Below, one piece after another: positions 23,850 to 29,734 of a stretch of DNA of 30,386 nt. Numbering within the stretch: position 1 is the first letter of the stretch; every line of letters begins with the position of its first letter. The DNA comes from a virus. The translations under genes and the position numbers were made by a program. The stretch is from positions 1-30,386 of the IMG/VR virus record IMGVR_UViG_3300017963_001551; one strand, 5' to 3'. Under the pieces are notes generated by a model. It ran no database searches, had not been told where the DNA came from, and worked only from the letters and a program-made list of their open reading frames with translations.

Positions 23850-24931
23850 TTTACCCTCGGCATAATTTGGTCGTTAACAATCTCGCCCTTGAACTCGGAC
23901 ACGTATTCAAGCATGGATTTAATATCCTCGCGCCTCAAGTAGTGCGGCTCTAATCCCATGTTCATCAGGGAGTCATTTTTAACATTATAATAGTGGTCTT
24001 CTTTTTCTTTCCGAGGATTTTGTATGTGGTCAATCTTGACATCAAGCCCCGAATCATTACCCACCTCATAAATAAGGTTGGCTATCTGGTTGATAGACCA
24101 AGACTCTGTGAATTGATTAAACACCCTAAACTCCCCCTCTCCGGCCGGGTTTTCAATGGCCAACCGAATACACTTTAATGTGTCCCTGAGATTTAATATG
24201 CCTCGGGTTTGGTTGCCTTTCCCATACACTGTTAGTGGATGCCCCGCCACTGCTTGTACAATAAACCGATTCAGGGCAGTGCCAAAAACGTCATCATAGG
24301 TAAACCGGGGTCGAACATCGTCTGATTCATGCCCCCATACAAATCCTTGGTTTAAGTCCGTAACCCGTAACCCCCACACTCGCGAAGCGAAGGCCAAAGC
24401 ATCTGAATCATGGACCTTTGATAGGTGGTATATACTGAAGGGGGATTTTGGATATAGCATTCTATCCGTTCTGCCGTTATGCGTAACATCAAGATACCCC
24501 TCTTCGATATCAATATTGGGTGTACCATACTCTCCGAGAGTCCCTAGCTTTATTAGGTGCGTTTTAGGTGAGAATTCTTTTAGGGCATAAATAATATTTA
24601 GGTTCCCCTTGATATTATTCATAATGGTTTTCATGCCCTGCTTGCGATCAGCCATTGAATAAGGGGCTGAGGGGATCTCGGCATAATTAATAATTACGTC
24701 TGGCTGAATACGCTTGACTAAGTGGCTGATGCTCTCCCAGTTTGCAACATCAATAAATACGGGATCAAGTTCGTTTAACTCTACGTCACTATGCAGATAG
24801 TGAATATCATTGCTAACAAGCAAATCCCGCTTTAAAAGGTTGTCTACCGCGACTACAGTATGATCTCTCGCTAAATCAATACATGTAGGCAACCCAAGAT
24901 ATCCATCTGCGCCTAATACAATAATCTTCAT
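23843..24931 (-). CDS. sqdB: UDP-sulfoquinovose synthase homologue
   Basis: The protein is 362 aa. The SQD1/SqdB pattern is striking: GADGYLG (7-13), IPSAPYSM (86-93), KLGTLGEYGTPNIDIEEGYL (128-147), THNGRTD (150-156), YHLSKVHDS (168-176), TDLNQGFVWG (191-200), HPLTVYGKGNQTRG (231-244), GEFRVFNQFTE and MGLEPHYL. Thr131, Tyr168 and Lys172 fall 14 residues before Thr145, Tyr182 and Lys186 of plant SQD1, so the catalytic set is kept. The enzyme makes UDP-sulfoquinovose from UDP-glucose and sulfite. AAGGAGGACAA lies right before the ATG, a strong site. No sulfoquinovosyltransferase of the lipid type is seen in the window. Confidence 0.92.
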   Translation of the reverse strand: MKIIVLGADGYLGLPTCIDLARDHTVVAVDNLLKRDLLVSNDIHYLHSDVELNELDPVFIDVANWESISHLVKRIQPDVIINYAEIPSAPYSMADRKQGMKTIMNNIKGNLNIIYALKEFSPKTHLIKLGTLGEYGTPNIDIEEGYLDVTHNGRTDRMLYPKSPFSIYHLSKVHDSDALAFASRVWGLRVTDLNQGFVWGHESDDVRPRFTYDDVFGTALNRFIVQAVAGHPLTVYGKGNQTRGILNLRDTLKCIRLAIENPAGEGEFRVFNQFTESWSINQIANLIYEVGNDSGLDVKIDHIQNPRKEKEDHYYNVKNDSLMNMGLEPHYLRREDIKSMLEYVSEFKGEIVNDQIMPRVKW

Positions 24932-25134
24932 TTGTCCTCCTTACGCATCCAGCTAGAACACGTATCCTTGTCCAAGAAAGGGTATCCTGCTGTTACCCCC
25001 TGCAAACACTCCCAACCATTTACTGCCTGCTTCTTGTGTGATTTTACCGAAAAAACACAATTAAAACAGCCATATTTGTTGTTTTCTTCCCGCTCTATTA
25101 TCTTTGAGGGGTCGCCGTATTGGTTCTTATACAT
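24928..25134 (-). CDS. Small Cys-rich phage protein (68 aa)
   Basis: The protein is 68 aa and begins MYKNQYGDPSKIIEREENNK. Four cysteines in CFNC, then ECLQG and TCSSW, look like a small zinc ribbon. The YGDPSKIIER start occurs in small phage and prophage proteins of unknown function. The stop overlaps the SQD1-like start (ATGA), and the start overlaps the HNH gene's stop, so it is bracketed by coupled genes. There is no clear Shine-Dalgarno, as expected for a coupled start. No function can be given. Confidence 0.72.
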   Translation of the reverse strand: MYKNQYGDPSKIIEREENNKYGCFNCVFSVKSHKKQAVNGWECLQGVTAGYPFLDKDTCSSWMRKEDK

Positions 25135-25546
25135 CTATCAAGTGAGGCGCGTTCTCTATGCACCATGCCTCCAAATCCTTATAAGCCTCTAAATAGTCGG
25201 GCTTTTGTACTTTCCACTTGTTCTCTGAGCACCAATCCCAGGTATCCGGCTTGTGCTCTTGTAGCCACTCCGAAAATGCTAGAGGAGCCTTGTGGGCTGA
25301 TAGGTTTGGGCAAAACTTGTGATGCTTAGAACAAAGACCGATGCCATTTTCTATCCTGTGCCTTGTGGCGGTATTGGCTCTGGTGATAAGGTGGTGAGCC
25401 TCGACATTACCCGAACAAGCTTCTCCAACAGCGCAAGATGGGTAAATCTCATGTATCACCTTTCCCCATAGCCCATCCGCTTTTGTTTTCCAATACTTGG
25501 ACATCGGGTTGTCTTTTTTCTTCTGAAGGTTGCTTTTTTTCTTCAT
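25127..25546 (-). CDS. HNH nuclease-like phage protein
   Basis: The protein is 139 aa. A basic, Lys-rich N-terminus leads into a compact HNH site: Cys38, Cys44, AHHLITR (His51-His52), NGIGLCSKHH (Asn67, Cys72, His75-His76). This is the zinc-bound beta-beta-alpha-metal form seen in small phage nucleases, some of which act in recombination. It has no Zn module, AP2 or HTH like the homing-type HNH at 6.6-7.2 kb, so it is a different type. Its upstream site is weak. The fold is clear; the DNA substrate is unknown. Confidence 0.8.
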   Translation of the reverse strand: MKKKSNLQKKKDNPMSKYWKTKADGLWGKVIHEIYPSCAVGEACSGNVEAHHLITRANTATRHRIENGIGLCSKHHKFCPNLSAHKAPLAFSEWLQEHKPDTWDWCSENKWKVQKPDYLEAYKDLEAWCIENAPHLIDV

Positions 25547-25574
25547 TGTCTTATTTTAGGCTAACTTAACGATA

Positions 25575-25594
25575 CACGCGATCTTTGGCGCGTG
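25575..25594. repeat. Inverted repeat CACGCG/CGCGTG upstream of the HNH gene
   Basis: Arms of 6 bp flank an 8-nt centre, 29 nt upstream of the HNH start. On the minus strand TAAAAT follows about 17 nt downstream, so it may be an operator or a promoter-linked element. No T-run follows, so it is not a terminator. Confidence 0.4.
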
Positions 25595-25682
25595 ATCTTG
25601 GTGTTAGCCACCGGCACTGACCTTCAAATCTACGTCCGGCACAATCGCCTGCGGCTTGAAAATCACTTTGTAGTGGTAGGCA

Positions 25683-25955
25683 CTATCGCCACGCCATCAT
25701 ATTAATCTTGTTTCTTGGGTCTGCCATTAAGTCTTTAATGGTGAATAGTTTCCTCTCCCGCCTAAAGCTACGAACTCCGCAGGATTTAGGATCTTGTCGT
25801 GCTCTCTCGACAGACTCAATAATTCTCACTACATCTAGCTTGCACTTCTTATGCCCACAGTGACATTTAAACAATCCTTTGTCTCGCCACCTACTGCCGT
25901 GTATCTCAACCATTTCCACAAATTCTAAATAGTCGAATCTGTCTCCTTTCTCCAT
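25683..25955 (-). CDS. Hypothetical small protein, possibly C-terminally frameshifted (90 aa)
   Basis: The protein is 90 aa and begins MEKGDRFDYLEFVEMVEIHG. It holds KCHCGHKKCKL (about 30-40), a possible Cys/His metal site, then charged helices. A GGGGGAGG sequence lies very near the ATG, giving short spacing. After its TAG (25685-25683) a +1 frame stays open to TAA at 25606-25604 and reads GDSAYHYKVIFKPQAIVPDV and more in good codons. So the original gene may have been about 115 aa with a longer C-terminus. No domain is recognised. Confidence 0.6.
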   Translation of the reverse strand: MEKGDRFDYLEFVEMVEIHGSRWRDKGLFKCHCGHKKCKLDVVRIIESVERARQDPKSCGVRSFRRERKLFTIKDLMADPRNKINMMAWR

Positions 25956-25963
25956 GCCTCCCC

Positions 25964-26152
25964 CTATCGCTTGCCTATCGTATCCATCCCAAAAGCGTCT
26001 ATTAGCGCCGCTATATCAGGATAACGGGCTCGTTTTTGATCTATTAGCTCATCAAAGCAAGGTTCACATATTAGAGAATCCTTATACTCAAAGCTCTCAT
26101 CAAAGTCTGAATCTATATGATTCTCACAGATTTTACAGATAAACATACTCAT
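25964..26152 (-). CDS. Small zinc-ribbon-like protein (62 aa)
   Basis: The protein is 62 aa. CKIC (6-9) and CEPC (29-32) give two CxxC pairs 19 residues apart, typical of a short zinc ribbon, with acidic residues between and a helical C-terminus. GGAG lies 9 nt before the first ATG. It is part of a row of small Cys-rich early-type proteins. Function unknown. Confidence 0.7.
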   Translation of the reverse strand: MSMFICKICENHIDSDFDESFEYKDSLICEPCFDELIDQKRARYPDIAALIDAFGMDTIGKR

Positions 26153-26196
26153 TTATAACTGCTCCATAAAGGGACCGTTGGCCCTTTATCTCGATG

Positions 26197-26412
26197 TTAT
26201 CTGTATCGTGCGTTTGCATTAGCTTCAGCAATAACACAATCAGCACAGAAATATTCGCCATCCATAGAAAAAGGATCAGTTCTTCGCCAATAGTGCTGTT
26301 TGTTTGGTTCGTCGCATTTTTCGCACTCATCCCCATCCGGGCCAAATTCACATTTTGTGAATCCGGTCATGCGCATTGCATCTTCAAGAGATACAGATAA
26401 CAAATCGTTCAA
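26197..26412 (-). CDS. Small Cys-rich protein with TTG start (71 aa)
   Basis: The protein is 71 aa and starts at TTG 26412-26410, chosen because a near-perfect Shine-Dalgarno AAAGGAGGT lies 7 nt upstream and no ATG fits. It holds CEFGPDGDECEKC (about 21-33) and CADC (56-59), a likely zinc site. A 72-aa frame on the same strand in another phase (26133-26351) is hydrophobic and was set aside as a shadow. The protein belongs to the run of small metal-binding proteins in this early region. Function unknown. Confidence 0.72.
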   Translation of the reverse strand: MNDLLSVSLEDAMRMTGFTKCEFGPDGDECEKCDEPNKQHYWRRTDPFSMDGEYFCADCVIAEANANARYR

Positions 26413-26457
26413 AATCGACCTCCTTTCAGTCGGCGCTTTACCTCAACCGTTATATTG

Positions 26458-26784
26458 CTAGTCATAATAAATACCTTCTACGACTGTTCGCTCCCTGAAC
26501 ACCCGCCAAAACTCAGCCTCTTGTTCTGGTGTGAAGGGCCTTTCTTCCTGTCCTTCGTACTGGCCTATAAATTCCTTGAAGACGTGGTAAACCTGTAATA
26601 CTGAGCCCAAATCAAGAAATCCATCAACCACTTTCCCCGCAGGAAGTTGAGGGTGCTGGCCCGTCATTACTGACAATCTTCGAACTGATTTAGCCCAATA
26701 GGGATATGTGCCCCGTTTAACCTTGGTTTTGCTTAAATTCCTGTTTCGAGCAAAGAATATGTTCTTAACGTTTTCGTTTCTCAT
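26458..26784 (-). CDS. Hypothetical early-region protein (108 aa)
   Basis: The protein is 108 aa and begins MRNENVKNIFFARNRNLSKT. AAAAGGAGGGCAC lies directly before the ATG, a strong site. It is mixed alpha/beta with a basic N-terminus and an acidic C-terminus (PEQEAEFWRVFRE). It has no cysteine motif, signal peptide or membrane segment, unlike its neighbours. No domain is recognised. It is the first gene after the gene-free 400-bp region to its right. Confidence 0.68.
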   Translation of the reverse strand: MRNENVKNIFFARNRNLSKTKVKRGTYPYWAKSVRRLSVMTGQHPQLPAGKVVDGFLDLGSVLQVYHVFKEFIGQYEGQEERPFTPEQEAEFWRVFRERTVVEGIYYD

Positions 26785-27191
26785 GTGCCCTCCTTTTCCA
26801 TAAACATAAAACAGTTAGGCAAGTAAATCTAATTGAATATTTTTATAGGGTATTAGCTGAGGTTATGATTGCTCTCTCCTTTCTCCAGACAATAGAAAAC
26901 CTAACCCGTGGCATATCGGATATTTCGCCGCCAAGTGGTGTTTATGGCCAATACTCCGGCACAGACCGCTTTTTATGGTAGCTGGCTTGGCACCAGTTTT
27001 ACCGGCTCGGGTTGCACTCTTTCGAGTGGCCGTGTTTACTCTTCCACGACTTCAAGCCCACGAATCAGTTCACATTGTCTGATCCCCTGGATGTTATCCA
27101 GACTCAGGAAATTCGGTTCCCCTTCCCTATTCTTGATTACGCTTAGGCTCAAAAAAGGCCAGCAGATAGTTAGGGTTATCAGCCCATAGAG
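26785..27191 (-). other. 407-bp gene-free stretch with several GC-rich hairpins on the minus strand
   Basis: No convincing ORF occurs here. On the minus strand the following pair: CGAAT (27115-27111) with ATTCG (27065-27061); CTGGAT-AAC-ATCCAG (27101-27087); GGCTTG (27058-27053) with CGAGCC (27009-27004), which encloses CGTG/CACG (27048-27031) and CACTC-GAAA-GAGTG (27028-27015), a GNRA-capped stem. A good Shine-Dalgarno, AAAGGAGAGAG near 26880, has no usable start codon after it. The stretch may hold a structured RNA or the trace of a lost gene. A T6 run near 27155 could end transcripts from the 51-aa gene. Confidence 0.4.
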
Positions 27192-27347
27192 TTAGGGCTG
27201 GTCTACTGTGTCTAATGCGGCCTGCAATACCTGCTTCATTGATGCCCAGCTTGACACATAGGCATCAATATCAGCCACGCCAGTAAAAATACCAACGTCC
27301 ACCGCTTTCTTCATTGCGGCTATTAGCATCTCTTCTGTGACTTCCAT
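27192..27347 (-). CDS. Small phage protein (51 aa)
   Basis: The protein is 51 aa and reads MEVTEEMLIAAMKKAVDVGI and on. Start at ATG 27347 with TTGGAGACAG upstream; an open frame reaching further right would run through a terminator hairpin and is not credible. It is helical with an acidic start, like many short phage proteins of the EVTEEM type. It stands directly behind a structured leader with a terminator (27361-27431), so its expression may depend on readthrough. Function unknown. Confidence 0.68.
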   Translation of the reverse strand: MEVTEEMLIAAMKKAVDVGIFTGVADIDAYVSSWASMKQVLQAALDTVDQP

Positions 27348-27360
27348 TTTCTGTCTCCAA

Positions 27361-27481
27361 TAAAAAAAGCCCCTAAAGTAGTGGTGTTCGACTGAGGTAC
27401 ACAGGGAACCTCCACCACTCTTTAAGAGCCTTTTAATCCTATGTGTTTTGTGGTCAGGCCGAGTCGAAACGGTTATCTGAC
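27361..27481 (-). ncRNA. Structured leader or small RNA ending in a terminator hairpin
   Basis: From about 27481 the minus strand shows a hairpin GGTCAG/CTGACC (27482-27477, 27457-27452). A long terminator stem follows: CTTTAAGAG-side arm AAAG+AGTGGTG (27423-27413) with CACCACT+A+CTTT (27386-27375), inner stem GAGGT/ACCTC, then T7 (27368-27362). The first hairpin's loop holds TTCGACT, which complements AGTCGAA in a bulge of the terminator stem (27393-27387), and ACACA (27446-27442) complements TGTGT in the terminator loop (27403-27399). A TATAAT at 27493-27488 puts the start at the first hairpin. Either an attenuator for the 51-aa gene or a free RNA of about 120 nt. Confidence 0.65.
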
Positions 27482-27487
27482 CGTTCA

Positions 27488-27515
27488 ATTATAATACATC
27501 TGCGCTATCATGCAA
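27488..27515 (-). promoter_or_regulatory. Sigma70-like promoter for the structured leader
   Basis: On the minus strand a perfect -10 TATAAT occupies 27493-27488. TTGCAT stands 16 bp upstream as a weak -35. The predicted start, 6-8 nt downstream, coincides with the first base of the GGTCAG hairpin. Confidence 0.55.
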
Positions 27516-27552
27516 CCCTAGGGTGAGAAGCTCCTCTGTTGTTTTGCCAAAG

Positions 27553-27765
27553 CTACACGCCTCTAGGGGAAACCTCAAGGGGCGTATCTACTTCCACGTC
27601 AACAACCCTGTAAATCCAAGGAGAACCGCCTGCCGAACAATTTTCAGCGTATCGCTCAGCAACACTCCTGCTATCGAATGCAGCCATATTTCTCCATCCG
27701 CCCATGCTTCCGTTTTCACGAGTGTACTGAACCAAGGCAACCAATTCTTCAAATGCGTTATCCAT
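27553..27765 (-). CDS. Small phage protein (70 aa)
   Basis: The protein is 70 aa and begins MDNAFEELVALVQYTRENGS. AAAGGAGAAATGAG precedes the ATG, a good site. The middle is GGWRNMAAFDSRSVAERYAE, and the C-terminal part YRVVDVEVDTPLEV is strand-like. This alpha-then-beta layout is typical of small phage proteins of unknown role. No Cys motif or membrane segment is seen. Confidence 0.7.
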   Translation of the reverse strand: MDNAFEELVALVQYTRENGSMGGWRNMAAFDSRSVAERYAENCSAGGSPWIYRVVDVEVDTPLEVSPRGV

Positions 27766-27814
27766 CTCATTTCTCCTTTAGTCACTTATGGGGCAACCAA
27801 GCCCTGTGATTAAT

Positions 27815-27982
27815 TCAACCCTCTTCTGCTAAATCTAGGTAACTTTTAGCTACCAAAAACAAGAAAATCCCAAGTGCCCCACTGGGGACTAACAATCCAA
27901 ACAGTAGAGAGGCTATAGCAAAAATCAGGAAAAACTTATCTGATCTGTGATAACGCCTAAGAATCTCTTTCCATTCCATCAT
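27815..27982 (-). CDS. Small membrane protein (55 aa)
   Basis: A 55-aa ORF MMEWKEILRRYHRSDKFFLI and on, with AAGGAGAAG directly before the ATG at 27982 (a second ATG follows at 27979). Residues 17-45 are strongly hydrophobic (FFLIFAIASLLFGLLV, then GALGIFLFLVA), enough for one long or two short membrane segments, with a basic N-terminus and an acidic tail. It could be an inner-membrane protein, for example an accessory or holin-like protein, but holin identity cannot be claimed. Confidence 0.72.
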   Translation of the reverse strand: MMEWKEILRRYHRSDKFFLIFAIASLLFGLLVPSGALGIFLFLVAKSYLDLAEEG

Positions 27983-28010
27983 CTTCTCCTTGTCAGTCTA
28001 TTGGGGTTGA

Positions 28011-28847
28011 TTAATCAGCAAACTTGGTGTTTTCATCAATTTGAGAGTTATCAGTTACCTTTATTTTTTCACCATCTTTAGGTTTTATTCTGATAAATAT
28101 CTTATCAAACCCAACTACGGGGAAAAGGTAATCAGAGTCTTCGCTTTCTAAAAACTCACCGTCCCATTTCCACGTTGAATCCTTTGCTTTTATCTCTACC
28201 CCTGGTCTTAGGCTAGACAGAAAAACTGCTCGACCAACATAGTCGATTTCTTCTAACCGTTGACTCTCTTCTGGGTATCGCTTGATAAACGAATTGAATA
28301 TATCTGGAAAATATATTTTTAAATCTTGAAGAAATTTAGGGACAACATCTTTTTGATATGACTTTATTTCCCCACCCATCATTGCTTCTGGCCTAAAGTT
28401 GACAATATCTAAGATTAACTCATCTGTGAACAGGTGAATCGGGATAAATGGAGAACCAGAAACGAAAAGGCTGGAATGCCTGTTAAGTGGCAGCTTCTTA
28501 TTCATATCCATATGGGCATATGGCAGGAATATGCAATCGCCAATTTTCGCTATTCTTCTTGGCGCAGTTTTTAACTTGAAAAGCGCGTGTTTATGCTCTT
28601 TCTTTTTGCCTGATATCCATGAAGAATATTTTCTGGCTCTTTGTGTAAAACCATCCTCTCTTGATACTTTACCAAACCGACAAGATGGGCCAATGAAATT
28701 GGCCACATTTATACATGTCTTTTCTTTATAGAAGTCGCAGCTATCTTTCTGCGAGCAAAAGAATTTCCTGCATTCCGCCCTATCTTTTTGATGCTCCTTA
28801 AAGATTGATCTGTGCGGCTCATAAATTGAAACATTAATTAATTCCAT
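28011..28847 (-). CDS. Hypothetical Cys-rich early protein (278 aa)
   Basis: About 278 aa; start at ATG 28847, which overlaps the stop of the 50-aa gene (TGATG) and has AAGGAG upstream. Residues 15-60 hold five cysteines (in CRKFFC, SCDFYKEKTC and SCRF), a likely metal-binding head. The rest is mixed alpha/beta with basic patches such as KKKEHKH. No signal peptide or transmembrane segment occurs. Compared with its neighbours it is large for this region. I do not recognise a family; a host-takeover protein is possible by position only. Confidence 0.72.
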   Translation of the reverse strand: MELINVSIYEPHRSIFKEHQKDRAECRKFFCSQKDSCDFYKEKTCINVANFIGPSCRFGKVSREDGFTQRARKYSSWISGKKKEHKHALFKLKTAPRRIAKIGDCIFLPYAHMDMNKKLPLNRHSSLFVSGSPFIPIHLFTDELILDIVNFRPEAMMGGEIKSYQKDVVPKFLQDLKIYFPDIFNSFIKRYPEESQRLEEIDYVGRAVFLSSLRPGVEIKAKDSTWKWDGEFLESEDSDYLFPVVGFDKIFIRIKPKDGEKIKVTDNSQIDENTKFAD

Positions 28848-28999
28848 CACTTCTCTCCTTTTCTCAGTTTCCTCGCAAACGCCCGTAGGATCTCTGTATG
28901 CTCTTTTCTAGCCCATAGGTATACCCTACAGTACCCTTCTGACTTCATGCGTTTAACGTACCTGGCTGTACGCTCAGGGGCTGTTTTGTCTTTAGTCAT
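28847..28999 (-). CDS. Small basic phage protein (50 aa)
   Basis: A 50-aa ORF MTKDKTAPERTARYVKRMKS then EGYCRVYLWARKEHTEILRA. The ATG overlaps the stop of the 77-aa gene, and its stop overlaps the next start (TGATG). Small proteins of form K-x-x-E-R-x-x-R-Y-x-x-R-x-x-x-x-G are common in phages and plasmids and often bind nucleic acid. It is strongly basic. Function unknown. Confidence 0.7.
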   Translation of the reverse strand: MTKDKTAPERTARYVKRMKSEGYCRVYLWARKEHTEILRAFARKLRKGEK

Positions 29000-29225
29000 C
29001 GGTCTTAGCCTTTAATCGCGCATTTTCTTCCTGCAATCGGTTGACATAATTGGCCAGCTCTCGAGGAATTTCTAGGCGCTTTATTTTTTCTGTGGGCCGG
29101 ATTCCATCAACACCCTCAATGTAATCAAAATCATCTATTGGACAATCAATAAAATATCTCTGTCTAGCAAAAGGTGGGCTGTCATTGCCATCCGTAAAAC
29201 AAATAATATTAAAGTTGTTCATCAT
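28992..29225 (-). CDS. First gene of the leftward operon, hypothetical (77 aa)
   Basis: The protein is 77 aa and begins MMNNFNIICFTDGNDSPPFA. AGGAGAGAG lies before the double ATG. The C-terminal third (ELANYVNRLQEENARLKAKT) is a coiled coil with a leucine-zipper-like pattern. It is the first gene after the leftward promoter at 29249-29277, so it is likely expressed early and strongly. No domain is recognised; the coiled coil suggests self- or partner-binding. Confidence 0.72.
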   Translation of the reverse strand: MMNNFNIICFTDGNDSPPFARQRYFIDCPIDDFDYIEGVDGIRPTEKIKRLEIPRELANYVNRLQEENARLKAKTDD

Positions 29226-29248
29226 CTCTCTCCTCTGTTGTTGAATAC

Positions 29249-29277
29249 ACTATACGTCAGCCGCTTACAGTAATCAA
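29249..29277 (-). promoter_or_regulatory. Leftward sigma70-type promoter for the long operon
   Basis: On the minus strand TTGATT (29277-29272), a 17-bp spacer and TATAGT (29254-29249) form a good consensus promoter, with its start about 20 nt before the 77-aa gene's ribosome binding site. It is divergent from the rightward promoter at about 29306-29334. Confidence 0.72.
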
Positions 29278-29290
29278 GGTTATCTGCACT

Positions 29291-29305
29291 GGTATTTTTT
29301 ATACC
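29291..29305. promoter_or_regulatory. Palindrome GGTAT-N5-ATACC between divergent promoters
   Basis: A perfect 5-bp inverted repeat with a T5 centre lies between the -35 regions of the left and right promoters, the right place for an operator. A half-site GGTAT also overlaps the rightward -10. Confidence 0.5.
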
Positions 29306-29334
29306 CTTTAAATATTGTTTATGGGTGGTATAAT
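29306..29334 (+). promoter_or_regulatory. Rightward extended -10 promoter
   Basis: TGGTATAAT (29326-29334) is a perfect extended -10 box (TGn plus TATAAT). The -35 is weak (CTTTAA or TTTAAA), which an extended -10 can offset. Start predicted at 29340-29341, just at the first helix of the RNA that follows. Confidence 0.75.
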
Positions 29335-29339
29335 GTACG

Positions 29340-29616
29340 AAGTCGCGCAGACTTAAACAGCGCTAGCCGACTGTAGGTGAAACTCGACGACAACGGAAGG
29401 CCTTTGGTGAGCCTTGGCAGCAAATTCCCGACGAGAAAACGCCGTAGACGTGCGGGGGAATGGGTAGATCGAAATGCTACCGCCGGAAGCATAACCGGCA
29501 TATCAAAAACAGACATAGTTTCCGATATAAAGGATTTCTTATGTCCAAAACCCTGCCTAGCAGGTATCCTGAATACAGGATGAATAATACGCCCCTCAAA
29601 TCGAGGGGCTTTTTTA
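29340..29616 (+). ncRNA. Unidentified structured non-coding RNA of about 276 nt
   Basis: No credible ORF fills this promoter-to-terminator unit. Helices found by eye: AAGTC (29340) with GACTT (29350), its loop GCGC matching GCGC at 29360, a pseudoknot; AAGGC/GCCTT (29397, 29411); ATTCCC/GGGAAT (29424, 29456); GGTAG/CTACC (29463, 29477); GCCGG/CCGGC (29482, 29495); GACATA/TATGTC (29512, 29540) with inner TCC/GGA; CCTGC/GCAGG (29552, 29560); TCCTG/CAGGA (29567, 29576); and the terminator stem. No tmRNA, RNase P, 6S or group I hallmark was recognised. It may act in trans or regulate the genes to the right. Identity unknown. Confidence 0.72.
29591..29616 (+). terminator. Rho-independent terminator of the structured RNA
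   Basis: GCCCCTC (29591-29597) pairs with GAGGGGC (29603-29609) over a 5-nt loop, followed by T6 (29610-29615) on the plus strand. A textbook strong terminator. Confidence 0.92.
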
Positions 29617-29696
29617 TTTCCCTACGCTACTTGCGTACATATAAATCCTACTTATGCCCTATCAAATCTTTTCATTAGACGCATCTTTTGTGCTTT

Positions 29697-29709
29697 GCTA
29701 ACTTGTATC
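29697..29709 (+). repeat. Direct repeat GCTAACTTGTATC, copy 1
   Basis: The 13-mer lies 25 nt upstream of the DUF6948-like gene's start, in a promoter-like place. An identical copy lies at 30347-30359 in the spacer after the repeat ORF. Confidence 0.6.
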
Positions 29710-29734
29710 ACAGAACACAACAAAGGAGAAAGGA

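Noticed and set aside
20880-24931. The sugar genes as a host island misassembled into phage
   Set aside because: Phage-type small genes and ATGA overlaps run through the cassette, and TerS follows directly, so it belongs to the phage operon.
26133-26351. Minus-strand ORF of 72 codons with a hydrophobic stretch
   Set aside because: The competing frame at 26197-26412 has a near-perfect Shine-Dalgarno and a Cys-pair motif.
26908-27189. Plus-strand ORF of 93 codons
   Set aside because: It starts at GTG with no ribosome binding site, has odd composition and no family pattern, and lies against the direction of the operon.
27192-27488. Longer 98-aa version of the 51-aa gene
   Set aside because: The extension runs through the terminator hairpin and T7 tract. 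The internal ATG has a ribosome binding site.
29340-29616. Known RNAs: tmRNA, RNase P, 6S, SRP, group I intron
   Set aside because: No tag reading frame, no tRNA-like ends, no conserved RNase P core or group I core was recognised. A faint ACATAGT-like match to a group I element is too weak.
29541-29678. 45-codon ORF with AAAGGA site inside the structured RNA
   Set aside because: It runs through the terminator stem and T-run, and its start lies in a hairpin. It is kept only as a note in the RNA entry.
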